From Sphingomonas astaxanthinifaciens DSM 22298 (GTDB taxonomy: Bacteria; Pseudomonadota; Alphaproteobacteria; Sphingomonadales; Sphingomonadaceae): DNA of 64,000 bases. Each line of letters begins with the position of its first letter. The stretch's first letter is position 1. The DNA lies in the NCBI RefSeq assembly GCF_000711715.1, contig NZ_JONN01000001.1, forward strand, positions 496,001 to 560,000, in the 5' to 3' direction. The position numbers were made by a program, and so were the translations under genes. Under the pieces are notes generated by a model. That model was not told where the DNA came from. It did no database searches and saw nothing but the letters and a program-made list of their open reading frames with translations. Below are positions 53,067 through 61,518 of this stretch, in pieces.

Positions 53067-55139
53067 ATGAAGCGACTGCTTTCCGTTCTGGCCGCGACCA
53101 CCATTCTTGCCGGCTGCGCGACCACCGCTCCGGTCGAGACCGCCGAGGTCGCCCCCGTCGCCGCCGCCGAGCCCGTCCCTGCCGCGGCCCCCGCGCCCAA
53201 GGCCGAGATCGGCGCTTATGGCTTCGACGCCGCGGGCATGGACACCGCCGTCCAGCCGGGCGACAATTTCTTCGAATATGCCAGCGGGACCTGGGCCAAG
53301 AACACCCCGATCCCCGCCGACAAGAGCGGCTACGGCATGTTCACGGTGCTCGACGACCTGTCGAAGCAGCGCACCCGCGGCCTGATCGAGGAAGCCGCCA
53401 AGGATCCCAACAGCCGGATCGGCGCGGTCTATGCGAGCTTCATGGACCAAGCCGCGATCGACGCGAAGGGCCTGGCGCCGATCAAGCCGTGGCTCGACAC
53501 GATCAAGGGCACGACCAGCCGCGCGGCGCTTCCGACCCTGTTCGCCGAAGCCGCCAAGAACGGCGTCCGCACGCCCTTCGCGGCCTATGTCGGCCAGGAC
53601 GACAAGGCGCCCGAGAACTATATCCTCTCGATGGGTCAGAGCGGCATCGGGCTGCCCGACCGCGACTATTACCTCAAGGATGACGCCAAGCTGGCCGACA
53701 TCCGTGCCAAGTACGTGGCCCATCTCACCAACGTGATGACCCTCGCGGGCGAGCCCAATGCCGCGGCCCGCGCCCAGGCGATCCTCGCCTTCGAGACCGA
53801 GATTGCCAAGGTTCACTGGACCCGGGTCGACAGCCGCGACGCGACCAAGACCTACAACAAGTTCACCGTGGCGCAGCTCGCCAAGACCGCGCCGGGCTTC
53901 GACTTCTCGCGGATGTTCGCGGCGGCCGGCGCCAACGGCGTCAACGAGCTTCTCGTCGCGCAGCCGAGCGCCATCACCGGGATCGCAAGGATCCTCGCCC
54001 GGGCCCCGATGTCGGTGATCCGCGACCAGCTCCTGGTCCGCTCGCTCGACGGCTATGCCGCGGTCCTGCCGAGCGCGTTCGACAAGGAGAATTTCGCCTT
54101 CTTCGGCACGACCCTGTCGGGCACCCCCGAGCAGGAAGCGCGCTGGAAGCGGGCGGTGTCCTTCACCACCGGCACCCTCCAGGACGACGTCAGCAAGCTC
54201 TACGTCGCCAAATATTTCCCGCCCGAGACCAAGGCCGCGGCCGACGAACTCGTCAAGAATGTCGTCGAGGCGATGGGCCGGCGGATCGACGGGCTGACCT
54301 GGATGGCGCCCGCCACCAAGGCCCGCGCCCGCGCCAAGCTCGCCAACTTCAACACCAAGATCGGCTACCCGAGCCAGTGGCGCGACATGAGCGGCCTCGC
54401 GGTCGCCGGTGACGATGCCTTCGGCAATGCGCTGCGCTCGCGGCGCTTCGAATATGCCTATGACATCAACAAGCTCGGCAAGCCCATCTACAAGTGGGAA
54501 TGGGGCATGACCCCGATGACGATCAACGCTTATGCGAACTTCTCGATGAGCGAGATCGTCTTCCCGGCCGCGATCCTCCAGCCGCCCTTCTTCGATCCCA
54601 ATGCCGACCCGGCGCTCAACTACGGCGGCATCGGCGCGGTCATCGGCCACGAGATCAGCCACCACTTCGATGACCAGGGTTCGAAATATGACGAATATGG
54701 CCGGCTCGCCGACTGGTGGACCGCGGACGACCTCAAGGCCTTCAATGCCGCGACCGCCCAGTTGGTGGCGCAGTATAACGCCTATGAGCCGCTTCCCGGC
54801 CAGCATGTGAACGGCCAGCTGACGCTGGGCGAGAACATCGGCGACCTCGCCGGCCTGACCGTCGCCTACGACGCCTATAAGCACAGCCTCGGCGGTGCGG
54901 CGGCACCGGTGCTCGACGGCACCACCGGCGACCAGCGCTTCTACCTCGGCTGGGCCCAGGTGTGGCGCAACAAGCTGCGCGAGCCGGCGCTTCGCCAGCG
55001 CCTGCTGACCGATCCGCACAGCCCGGCCGAGCAGCGCGTCTCGGTCGTCCGCAACCTCGACCCCTGGTACAATGCGTTCAACGTCCAGGCCGGTCAGAAG
55101 CTGTATCTCGCGCCGGCCCAGCGGGTCCGCGTCTGGTAA
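53067..55139 (+). CDS. M13 family zinc metallopeptidase (neprilysin-like), lipoprotein
   Basis: A 690-residue exported peptidase. MKRLLSVLAATTILAGC is a lipoprotein signal with the acylated Cys17, followed by an Ala/Pro/Val linker and the M13 N-terminal domain starting PGDNFFEYASGTW. The zinc site is HEISH (528-532) within GAVIGHEISHHFDDQGSKYD, with downstream LGENIGDLAGL supplying the third ligand, and the C-terminus APAQRVRVW ends with the Trp typical of M13. It degrades peptides in the periplasm or outer membrane. It precedes cckA by five bases. Confidence 0.94.
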   Translation: MKRLLSVLAATTILAGCATTAPVETAEVAPVAAAEPVPAAAPAPKAEIGAYGFDAAGMDTAVQPGDNFFEYASGTWAKNTPIPADKSGYGMFTVLDDLSKQRTRGLIEEAAKDPNSRIGAVYASFMDQAAIDAKGLAPIKPWLDTIKGTTSRAALPTLFAEAAKNGVRTPFAAYVGQDDKAPENYILSMGQSGIGLPDRDYYLKDDAKLADIRAKYVAHLTNVMTLAGEPNAAARAQAILAFETEIAKVHWTRVDSRDATKTYNKFTVAQLAKTAPGFDFSRMFAAAGANGVNELLVAQPSAITGIARILARAPMSVIRDQLLVRSLDGYAAVLPSAFDKENFAFFGTTLSGTPEQEARWKRAVSFTTGTLQDDVSKLYVAKYFPPETKAAADELVKNVVEAMGRRIDGLTWMAPATKARARAKLANFNTKIGYPSQWRDMSGLAVAGDDAFGNALRSRRFEYAYDINKLGKPIYKWEWGMTPMTINAYANFSMSEIVFPAAILQPPFFDPNADPALNYGGIGAVIGHEISHHFDDQGSKYDEYGRLADWWTADDLKAFNAATAQLVAQYNAYEPLPGQHVNGQLTLGENIGDLAGLTVAYDAYKHSLGGAAAPVLDGTTGDQRFYLGWAQVWRNKLREPALRQRLLTDPHSPAEQRVSVVRNLDPWYNAFNVQAGQKLYLAPAQRVRVW

Positions 55140-55144
55140 GCTGA

Positions 55145-57523
55145 ATGCTGCACGCCCGGCTCGCCGCGATCGACGCTGAGCCCGTCCCTCGGGGCGAGCC
55201 GTGGCTGCTTCCCCTGCTCGCCGCCCTGGCCCTCGCCAGCGTGGTGGTGATCGCGCTTGCCGCCCGGCAGCCGGTCATCGCCATCCTGTTCGGGATCGGC
55301 GTCGCGGCGGCCGGGCTGATCGCCTGGCGCCGCCGGGTGCCCGACGCGCTCGACCAGCCGGTCGCCGAGGTCGCGCCCGACTATTCGCTCGTCTCCGAGG
55401 GGCTCGGCCTGTGCGCCGACCCCGCCGCGCTGACCGACGCCGAGGGCCGGTTGCTGGCGGTCAATGCCGGCTATCGCGAGCGCTTTCCCGGGCTTCCCGC
55501 GCCGGGTGAGATCGACCTCGATGCCGACACGAGGCTCGCGCTCGAGGCCGCGCGCGACCTCGCCTGGCGTGACGGCGAGGGCTGTGCGGCCGGGCTCGCC
55601 ACCGCCGACGGACCGGTCGCGGTCGAGATCCGGCGCGTGGGCGCGGCCCGCGACCGCCTCCTGTGGCGTTTCCCCAGACCCCGCCGCTCGCCGCTGCTCG
55701 TGCTCGTGAAACGCCTCCAGGGCGTCGAGGGCGAGGTGCTCGGCGAGGCCGGCGTGCTCGGTGCGGTGATCGACGGCGATGGCCGGGTGATCGCCGCCAA
55801 CGGCCTGTTTGCCCGCCGCACCGGCTTCGCCGCCGGGCAAGCCGACCGGATCGACGTGCTGCTCGAAGGGGCGGGCGAGGGCCGGGTGCGGATCGCGGCC
55901 GAAGGGAGCGAAGGCCAGCCGCTCCGCCTGCTCCACATCCCGGCCGAGCCCGGAGCGGGCCATGCCGGCGGAATCACCATGCTGTTCGCCTCGGGCGAAG
56001 CGCCGAGCCTTGGCGAGCCCGCCAGCCTCCAGGCGCTGCTCGACCTCCTCCCGCTCGGGCTTGCGCTGGTCGACCGCGACGGGCGCTTCCTCACCAGCAA
56101 CCGCGCCTTCCGCAATGCCGCCGCGCTTGGCGACGGGCCGCTCCCCGCCTTTCCGAGCGACCTCGTGGTGAAGGAGGACAAGGCCGCGGTCGCCGACGCG
56201 GTCCGCCGCAACAGCCGCGGCCCCGCCATGTCGGGCGACCTTGCGGTGCGCCTTGCCCACCAGCCGGGCGAGCCGGTCGCGCTGACCATCGCGGGGCTGC
56301 GTAATCTCGGCGAGGCGAGCGTCCTCCTGCTGCTCAAGGACAATAGCGAGGAAGCCAAATTGAAGCGCCAGGTCGCGCAGGCGACCAAGATGCAGGCGGT
56401 CGGCCAGCTCGCCGGCGGCGTCGCGCACGACTTCAACAACATCCTGACCGCGATCATCGGCCACTGCGACCTGATGCTGATGCGCCATACGCCTGGCGAC
56501 AGCGATTATGACGATATCCAGCAGATCAAGTCGAACTCGAACCGCGCGGCGGGCCTGACCCGCCAGCTGCTCGCCTTTTCGCGCCAGCAGACGCTGCGCC
56601 CGCAGGTGCTCCAGCTGCCCGACGTGGTCAGCGAGGTCAGTCACCTCCTGAAGCGCCTGCTCGGCGAGACCGTGGTGCTACAGGTCAAGCACGGACGCGA
56701 CCTCGGCGCGGTCCGTGCCGATCCCGGCCAGCTCGAGCAGGTGATCGTCAATCTCGCGGTCAATGCCCGCGACGCCATGGCGGGGATGGGCGGGGGGACG
56801 CTCACCATCCAGACCTATGCGGTGCACAGCCATCAGGTCGCCGAACTGGGCTCCGACATCCTGCCGATCGCCGACTATACCGCGCTCAGCATCTCGGACA
56901 CCGGCTGCGGCATCCCGGCGAACGTGCTGGGCAAGGTGTTCGAGCCCTTCTTCACGACCAAGGAAGTCGGCAAGGGCACCGGCCTCGGTCTCTCCACCGT
57001 CTATGGCATCGTCAAGCAGTCGGGCGGGTTCATCTTCGCCGCCAGCAAGGTGGGCGAGGGGACGAGCTTCGTCATCTACCTGCCCGTCCACAGCGAGGAG
57101 AAGGGCGCCAGCAAGGCGGTCGCCGGACCCAAGCCCAAGGCCGAGGAGCTGTGGGGCACCGGAACGGTGCTGCTGGTCGAGGACGAGCCCATGGTCCGCA
57201 CCGTCGCCGAGCGCGCGCTGACCCGCCAGGGCTATACCGTGCTGACCGCCGACAATGGCGAGGAAGCGCTCGAGATCATCAACCGCGGCGAGACCATCGA
57301 CCTCCTCATCTCCGACGTCGTCATGCCGGTGATGGACGGCCCGACCATGGTCCGCGAAGCCCGCAAGACCCGGCCCGAACTCAAGATCCTCTTCATGTCG
57401 GGCTATGCCGAGGAGCAGCTTCGCCGCTCGATCGATATCGACAATGTTGCCTTCCTTCCCAAGCCCTTCTCGGTCCAGGAACTGTCGGAGGCGGCGCGTA
57501 AAGTCTTGGCAACGCGCGAATAA
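55145..57523 (+). CDS. cckA: Hybrid histidine kinase/phosphatase CckA
   Basis: A 792-residue protein with two N-terminal membrane helices (LLPLLAALALASVVVIALAA and VIAILFGIGVAAAGLIAW), PAS-like regions, HisKA with GGVAHDFNNILTA (phosphorylated His428), an HATPase with NLAVNARDAM, DTGCGIP and GTGLGLSTVYGIVKQSGG, and a receiver domain with VEDEP and LISDVVMP (Asp724). This order is that of CckA, which feeds the ChpT-CtrA cell-cycle relay in alphaproteobacteria. chpT and ctrA are not in the window. A single-domain receiver gene lies 38 bases downstream. Confidence 0.93.
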   Translation: MLHARLAAIDAEPVPRGEPWLLPLLAALALASVVVIALAARQPVIAILFGIGVAAAGLIAWRRRVPDALDQPVAEVAPDYSLVSEGLGLCADPAALTDAEGRLLAVNAGYRERFPGLPAPGEIDLDADTRLALEAARDLAWRDGEGCAAGLATADGPVAVEIRRVGAARDRLLWRFPRPRRSPLLVLVKRLQGVEGEVLGEAGVLGAVIDGDGRVIAANGLFARRTGFAAGQADRIDVLLEGAGEGRVRIAAEGSEGQPLRLLHIPAEPGAGHAGGITMLFASGEAPSLGEPASLQALLDLLPLGLALVDRDGRFLTSNRAFRNAAALGDGPLPAFPSDLVVKEDKAAVADAVRRNSRGPAMSGDLAVRLAHQPGEPVALTIAGLRNLGEASVLLLLKDNSEEAKLKRQVAQATKMQAVGQLAGGVAHDFNNILTAIIGHCDLMLMRHTPGDSDYDDIQQIKSNSNRAAGLTRQLLAFSRQQTLRPQVLQLPDVVSEVSHLLKRLLGETVVLQVKHGRDLGAVRADPGQLEQVIVNLAVNARDAMAGMGGGTLTIQTYAVHSHQVAELGSDILPIADYTALSISDTGCGIPANVLGKVFEPFFTTKEVGKGTGLGLSTVYGIVKQSGGFIFAASKVGEGTSFVIYLPVHSEEKGASKAVAGPKPKAEELWGTGTVLLVEDEPMVRTVAERALTRQGYTVLTADNGEEALEIINRGETIDLLISDVVMPVMDGPTMVREARKTRPELKILFMSGYAEEQLRRSIDIDNVAFLPKPFSVQELSEAARKVLATRE

Positions 57524-57561
57524 CGGTTGCGCATCCGTTCCGCTTTCGCAATAGCCGCCAG

Positions 57562-57915
57562 GTGCAACAAGGCCGTGCCATTCTCGTCGTCGAAGACGAA
57601 CCGCTGATCGCGATGATGCTCGAGGATTTCCTCGAGACCCTCGGGCACCGCATTGTCGCGAGCTGCGACAATCTTCCCGACGCGATCGTCCAGTGCCGCG
57701 AGGGCGAATTCGATCTCGCCATCCTCGACGTCAACCTGAAGGGCGAGCTGGTGTGGCCGGCGGCCGAAGCGCTCAAGGAGCGCGGCCTGCCGTTCGTCAT
57801 CGCCAGCGGCGGCCACGTCGAGCCGCCGCCCGCGGTGTTCGCCGACGCTCCCCTGCTCGAGAAGCCTTACACGATCGACCGCATCGGCCCGGTGCTGGAG
57901 CAGGCCGGCGCCTGA
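57562..57915 (+). CDS. Single-domain response regulator
   Basis: A 117-residue CheY-like receiver with no output domain. Acidic pocket E11-D12 in VVEDEP, phosphoacceptor Asp56 in ILDVNLKG and Lys101 in LLEKPY are all present; the usual Thr/Ser is Ala/Ser in VIASGG. GTG start at 57562 without a strong ribosome-binding site. Position 38 bases after cckA suggests it could exchange phosphate with CckA or another kinase, a relation not established here. Confidence 0.88.
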   Translation: MQQGRAILVVEDEPLIAMMLEDFLETLGHRIVASCDNLPDAIVQCREGEFDLAILDVNLKGELVWPAAEALKERGLPFVIASGGHVEPPPAVFADAPLLEKPYTIDRIGPVLEQAGA

Positions 57916-58065
57916 GCTGGCGGACTGCCGCTCCGGCTGAGTCCCTGAAACCACAGTTGCCGTCCAACCGCCTGCCGTTCGCCCCGGCGCGGCGCGGTTC
58001 ACTTGCCCGACAGTCGCGAGCGCCTAATGAAAGGGCAACCATCCGAACAACGGGGAACCGGCCCA

Positions 58066-59397
58066 GTGAAGAAGCTCCTGCTAAGCACCTGTATCCTGTC
58101 CCTGGCGCTCGTGCCCGCCGTGGCCGAGGCGAAGAAGAAGCCCGCGCCGCCGCCGCCGCCCGTGGTCCGGGTCGTTCCGACCGATCCGGTCGAGGCTTAT
58201 TATTACTACCATAACGAGGCGCCGGTCTGGTTCCGCAGCGACGCGACTCGCGCCGCCGCCTCGCGCCTGTCGGCGATCCTCAAGCGCGCGCCGATCGACG
58301 GCTTTACCCAGGGCCCGGCGCTCGCCGCGCAGGTCGATGCCGCCATCGCCTCGGCCCAGCCCGGCAACGCCGCGGCGATCAAGTCGGCCGAGATCACCCT
58401 GTCGCGGGCGTGGGTCGCCTACATGCAATATCTGCGGACCCCGCCCAAGGGCGTGGTCTACGGCTATGCGATCCTCAAGCCGCAGGCCCGCGCCGACCAG
58501 ATCCTGCTGACCACCGCCGCGGCTACCGACCTCTCGGCGCAGCTCGACAAGATGGCGGACGTCAATCCGACCTACCGGGCCCTGCGCGAGGCCGCGCTGG
58601 CGAGCGGGATGACCGCCGCCGACACCGCGCTCACCTCCAATCTCGAGCGGGCGCGCTTCCTGCCCGCGGCGGGACGCTTCGTCATCGTCGACATCGGCAA
58701 TGCGATGCTGACCATGTACGAGAACGGCCAGCCGGTGGACCGGATGAAGGTCGTCGTCGGGACTCCGCAGCTGCAGACCCCGATGATCGCCAGCATCATC
58801 CATTACGTGACGCTCAATCCCTATTGGAACGTGCCGCCCAACCTCATCCACAAGACGGTGGGGCCGGGCGCGCTCAAGGGCGGCGACGGCTACTTGAAGC
58901 CGCGCGGCTACGAGGTGATGAGCGGCTGGGGTCCCAACGCGACGGTCATGTCGGCCGCGCAGGTCGACTGGCAGAAGGTCATCGACAATCCCGAATCGCT
59001 CCGCGTGCGGCAGAAGCCCGGGCCCGCCAACAGCATGGGCCGGCTGAAGGTGCCGTTCCCGAGTGGGCAGGACATCTACCTCCACGACACGCCCGCGCGC
59101 GACAAGTTTAAGGAGGCCGATCGCCACCTGTCGAACGGCTGTATCCGGCTCGAGGACGCACGCCGCTTCGCCCGCTGGCTGATGGGCCGCGAGCCGGCGA
59201 TGAGCGGCAACGATCCCGAGCAGATGGTCCAGCTCCAGACCGGCGTGCCGATCTACCTGACCTATCTGACCGCCGAGCAAGGCTCCGACGGCAAGCTGGC
59301 GATGCGCAAGGACGTCTATGGTTGGGACGGCCGCCCCGACCTCCAGCTCGCCGCCTCGACCGCCTACACCAGCGTGGCGCGGCCGGCGACGCCGTAA
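58066..59397 (+). CDS. L,D-transpeptidase, YcbB/YkuD type, exported
   Basis: A 443-residue protein. The GTG at 58066 gives a signal peptide (MKKLLLSTCILSLALVPAVAEA); an ATG at 58027 is the alternative. A Pro-rich linker and an N-terminal helical/scaffold region precede the YkuD domain. The catalytic motif is DRHLSNGCIRLEDA with His354 and Cys359, preceded by YLHDTPARDKF. The pattern (VVVGTPQLQTPMIASIIHYVTLNPYWNVPPNL) is of the large YcbB class that makes 3-3 crosslinks in peptidoglycan or attaches proteins to it. A strong terminator follows. Confidence 0.92.
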   Translation: MKKLLLSTCILSLALVPAVAEAKKKPAPPPPPVVRVVPTDPVEAYYYYHNEAPVWFRSDATRAAASRLSAILKRAPIDGFTQGPALAAQVDAAIASAQPGNAAAIKSAEITLSRAWVAYMQYLRTPPKGVVYGYAILKPQARADQILLTTAAATDLSAQLDKMADVNPTYRALREAALASGMTAADTALTSNLERARFLPAAGRFVIVDIGNAMLTMYENGQPVDRMKVVVGTPQLQTPMIASIIHYVTLNPYWNVPPNLIHKTVGPGALKGGDGYLKPRGYEVMSGWGPNATVMSAAQVDWQKVIDNPESLRVRQKPGPANSMGRLKVPFPSGQDIYLHDTPARDKFKEADRHLSNGCIRLEDARRFARWLMGREPAMSGNDPEQMVQLQTGVPIYLTYLTAEQGSDGKLAMRKDVYGWDGRPDLQLAASTAYTSVARPATP

Positions 59398-59422
59398 GCG
59401 TCGATCCAGCGGAAACGGGAAG

Positions 59423-59451
59423 GGCCGGGGGAGCGATCCCCCGGCCTTTTT
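59423..59451 (+). terminator. Intrinsic terminator of the L,D-transpeptidase gene
   Basis: A 9-bp GC stem (ggccggggg / cccccggcc) with a six-base loop, followed by ttttt, 25 bases after the stop. Confidence 0.92.
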
Positions 59452-59482
59452 CGTGGGCCTCATGTGCCGCGGGCAAAAGAAA

Positions 59483-59510
59483 ACGGGGCGGAGCCGAAGC
59501 TCCACCCCGT
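59483..59510 (-). terminator. Intrinsic terminator of the second barrel-protein gene
   Basis: On the minus strand acggggtggagc / gctccgccccgt, closed by a ttcg tetraloop (one mismatch-type pair), followed by tttcttttg. Lies 47 bases past the stop at 59558, converging with the terminator at 59423-59451. Confidence 0.9.
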
Positions 59511-59557
59511 CTCTTTGCCAGTGGCCGGAGCAGGGCCGAAACCCTGCTCCCAACCGC

Positions 59558-60367
59558 TTAGCCGCGCTCCGGAGCGGGCGGCGGCGGCGGCGGCGGCGGC
59601 GGCGGCACCGGGCAGGTGTCAGTCGCCAGGATCACCGAACCGTCCGGGCAGGTCTGCGTCGCCGGGGGCGGCGGCGGAGGCGGCGGGGGCGGGGGCGGCG
59701 GGGGCGGCGGCGGCGGCGGCGGCGGCGCGAAGTTGAAGGTCAGGCTCGCGAGCAGCGAGTGCGACCGGAACCGCGTGTCGCCACGACCGGCGACATCCGC
59801 CAGCGGGAAGAAGTCGAGATCGTCCTTCACGTCGTGATTGTACAGACGGTACTTCACGCCGAAGTCGATGTTGTCGCTGATCGGATAGCGGACGCCAGCC
59901 ATGAGCTGCCAGGCGAAGCCGCTGTCCTTGGCCGACCCGATCGGGGTCGAAACCTTGGTGCGGGCGAGGCCCACGCCGCCACCGAAGAAGCCCTGCCAGC
60001 TGTCATCGGCACCGAAGTCGAGGAGCAGGTTGCCCATGACCGACAGCGAGCTCGAGTGACCGTCGCCGTCATACTGGACGGCGTCGATGATGTAGTCGCC
60101 GTGCGCAGCGCGCTTGTAGGCCACTTCGGCCTCGGCGCGAACCGCACCGAAGTCGTAGCCGGCGTTCACGCCGACGTCGTAACCGGTCTTGTGATCGATC
60201 ACGAGGAAGTCCGGGTAACGGGTCCCGGCGGCGTCCTTGACGTCGACCTTCATGTCTTCGACCAGCATCGGCCCAAGATCGATGCCGACATAACCCGACT
60301 TGTCACGGGCCATTGCCGGCGAGGTGATGGCAGCCGCAGCGGCGGCAGCCAGGAGGTATTTGCGCAT
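59558..60367 (-). CDS. Outer-membrane beta-barrel protein with poly-proline/Cys tail, paralogue of 49588-50454
   Basis: A 269-residue barrel. MRKYLLAAAAAAAITSPAMA is the signal peptide; agaagggga precedes the ATG. Barrel strands resemble those of the paralogue (AGYDFGAVRAEAEVAYKRA, FAWQLMAGVRYPISDNIDFGVKY) and end SLTFNF. The tail is an uninterrupted run of more than 20 prolines, then TQTCPDGSVILATDTCP, another proline run and PAPERG. The OmpA peptidoglycan domain is missing. Translation of such proline runs would need EF-P. Divergent from the LOV-HTH gene. Confidence 0.9.
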   Translation of the reverse strand: MRKYLLAAAAAAAITSPAMARDKSGYVGIDLGPMLVEDMKVDVKDAAGTRYPDFLVIDHKTGYDVGVNAGYDFGAVRAEAEVAYKRAAHGDYIIDAVQYDGDGHSSSLSVMGNLLLDFGADDSWQGFFGGGVGLARTKVSTPIGSAKDSGFAWQLMAGVRYPISDNIDFGVKYRLYNHDVKDDLDFFPLADVAGRGDTRFRSHSLLASLTFNFAPPPPPPPPPPPPPPPPPPPPPATQTCPDGSVILATDTCPVPPPPPPPPPPAPERG

Positions 60368-60701
60368 GCGTTCCCCTTCTCGCTCTGAGTTAGTGTTGAT
60401 GGCGCCCCGAACCTGTAATGCAGGCCATTGGTTTCGCTCAAGCGAAAGCTGAACAACCGCAGCGGCACCGCTGTGACATTGGAGCCACACCCCCAGAGGG
60501 GCGCAAGCTTTGCGAACCGGCTTCAAGTTGCGGGGATGCAACGACTTTTTGTGGTTCGATATTCCTCCACAACTCAATGCAGGTTAGGAAAAGCGGTCGG
60601 ACCCGCCAACAGTAAACTTCGGCTTCACCCTGCAAATGTCCTCGCCAGCACCCATATGGCGGTGTAGAGCCCGAGGGGCAGGGGAAGCACGGAGGAGCCG
60701 A
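60368..60701. other. Long intergenic region between barrel-protein and LOV-HTH genes
   Basis: 334 bases shared by two divergent genes, with no convincing coding frame. It contains the barrel-gene leader (agaagggga just before the ATG), AT-richer patches such as actttttgtggttcgatattc (60543-60563), and ggaggagcc just before the LOV-HTH start. No hairpin with T tract and no clear palindromic operator. The length suggests regulation in both directions. Confidence 0.5.
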
Positions 60702-61313
60702 ATGCTGGCTTCGATCGATGAAGAACGGCTGGTCGAAACGGTGGGGTTCAGCCCCATTGCGACGGTGCTCAGCAATCCCCGCAAGCCCGACAATCCCCTC
60801 GAGGTCGCGAACCAGGCCTTCTGCGACCTGACCGGCTATCCCGAGCGCGAGATCCTCGGCCGCAACTGCCGCTTCCTGTCCGGCGCGGCGACCGAGCCGT
60901 GGCTGACCGAGCGGATCCGCGAGGGCGTCCGCAACCGCAAGCCGGTGCTGGTCGACATCCTCAACTACAAATATGACGGCACCGCCTTTCGCAACGCGGT
61001 GCTGGTGACGCCCCTGTTCGACACCCATGGCGAGCTCGCCTGGTTCCTCGGCAGCCAAGTCGAACTGGGGATGGAGAGCAGCGCCGTCTTCGCCGGCCGG
61101 CGCGAGCGGGCGGTGCTCGCGGTCAAGACTCTGCCGCCGCGCCAGCGCCAGGTGCTCGAACTGATCGCCAAGGGCCTGCTCAACAAGCAGATCGCCTGGG
61201 AACTCAAGATCAGCGAGAAGACGGTGAAGATGCACCGGGCGCTGCTGATGGAGCGGCTGGGAGTGCCGACCAGCGCCGATCTCATCCGCCTCGCGGTCGA
61301 GGCGGGCCTCTAG
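60702..61313 (+). CDS. LOV-domain blue-light photoreceptor with LuxR-type HTH (EL222-like)
   Basis: A 203-residue transcription factor. Residues about 14-122 form a LOV domain: GRNCRFLSG holds the adduct-forming Cys56, LNYKYDGTAFRNAV the flavin-contacting Asn88 and Asn98, and FLGSQVEL the signalling Gln119, so all key FMN residues are present. Residues about 142-203 are a LuxR/GerE HTH (LPPRQRQVLELIAKGLLNKQIAWELKIS... KTVKMHRALLMERLGV). The domain order and length match EL222 of Erythrobacter, which dimerises and binds DNA on illumination. ATG preceded by ggaggag. Divergent from a barrel-protein gene, a possible target. Confidence 0.93.
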   Translation: MLASIDEERLVETVGFSPIATVLSNPRKPDNPLEVANQAFCDLTGYPEREILGRNCRFLSGAATEPWLTERIREGVRNRKPVLVDILNYKYDGTAFRNAVLVTPLFDTHGELAWFLGSQVELGMESSAVFAGRRERAVLAVKTLPPRQRQVLELIAKGLLNKQIAWELKISEKTVKMHRALLMERLGVPTSADLIRLAVEAGL

Positions 61314-61466
61314 CCGACAGGCCCGGGACCTACGGTCCTAAGCCCAGCTGTGACGCCCCCGCTTCGAGGGGCATATTCCGATCATCAGGATTCGTGTGAC
61401 CCGCTTCCCCCTTGGGGGTCACCCGGATGCTCCGAGCCGAGCTTCCCCGCTGCTCGGAACCAAAAC

Positions 61467-61498
61467 GTGCCGGCCGCACGCCCGCCTGCGGCCGGCAC
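61467..61498 (-). terminator. Intrinsic terminator of the CCA/Nudix/DUF1285 operon
   Basis: A 12-bp stem gtgccggccgca / tgcggccggcac with an eight-base loop; on the minus strand it is followed by gttttgg, 21 bases past the stop at 61519. Confidence 0.85.
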
Positions 61499-61518
61499 AC
61501 TTGCGTCCCGTGTCGCCG

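Noticed and set aside
59690..59730. Long ggc/ggg repeat run resembling a microsatellite
   Set aside because: It is the coding sequence of the poly-proline tail on the minus strand. Slippage is possible, but it is not a separate element.
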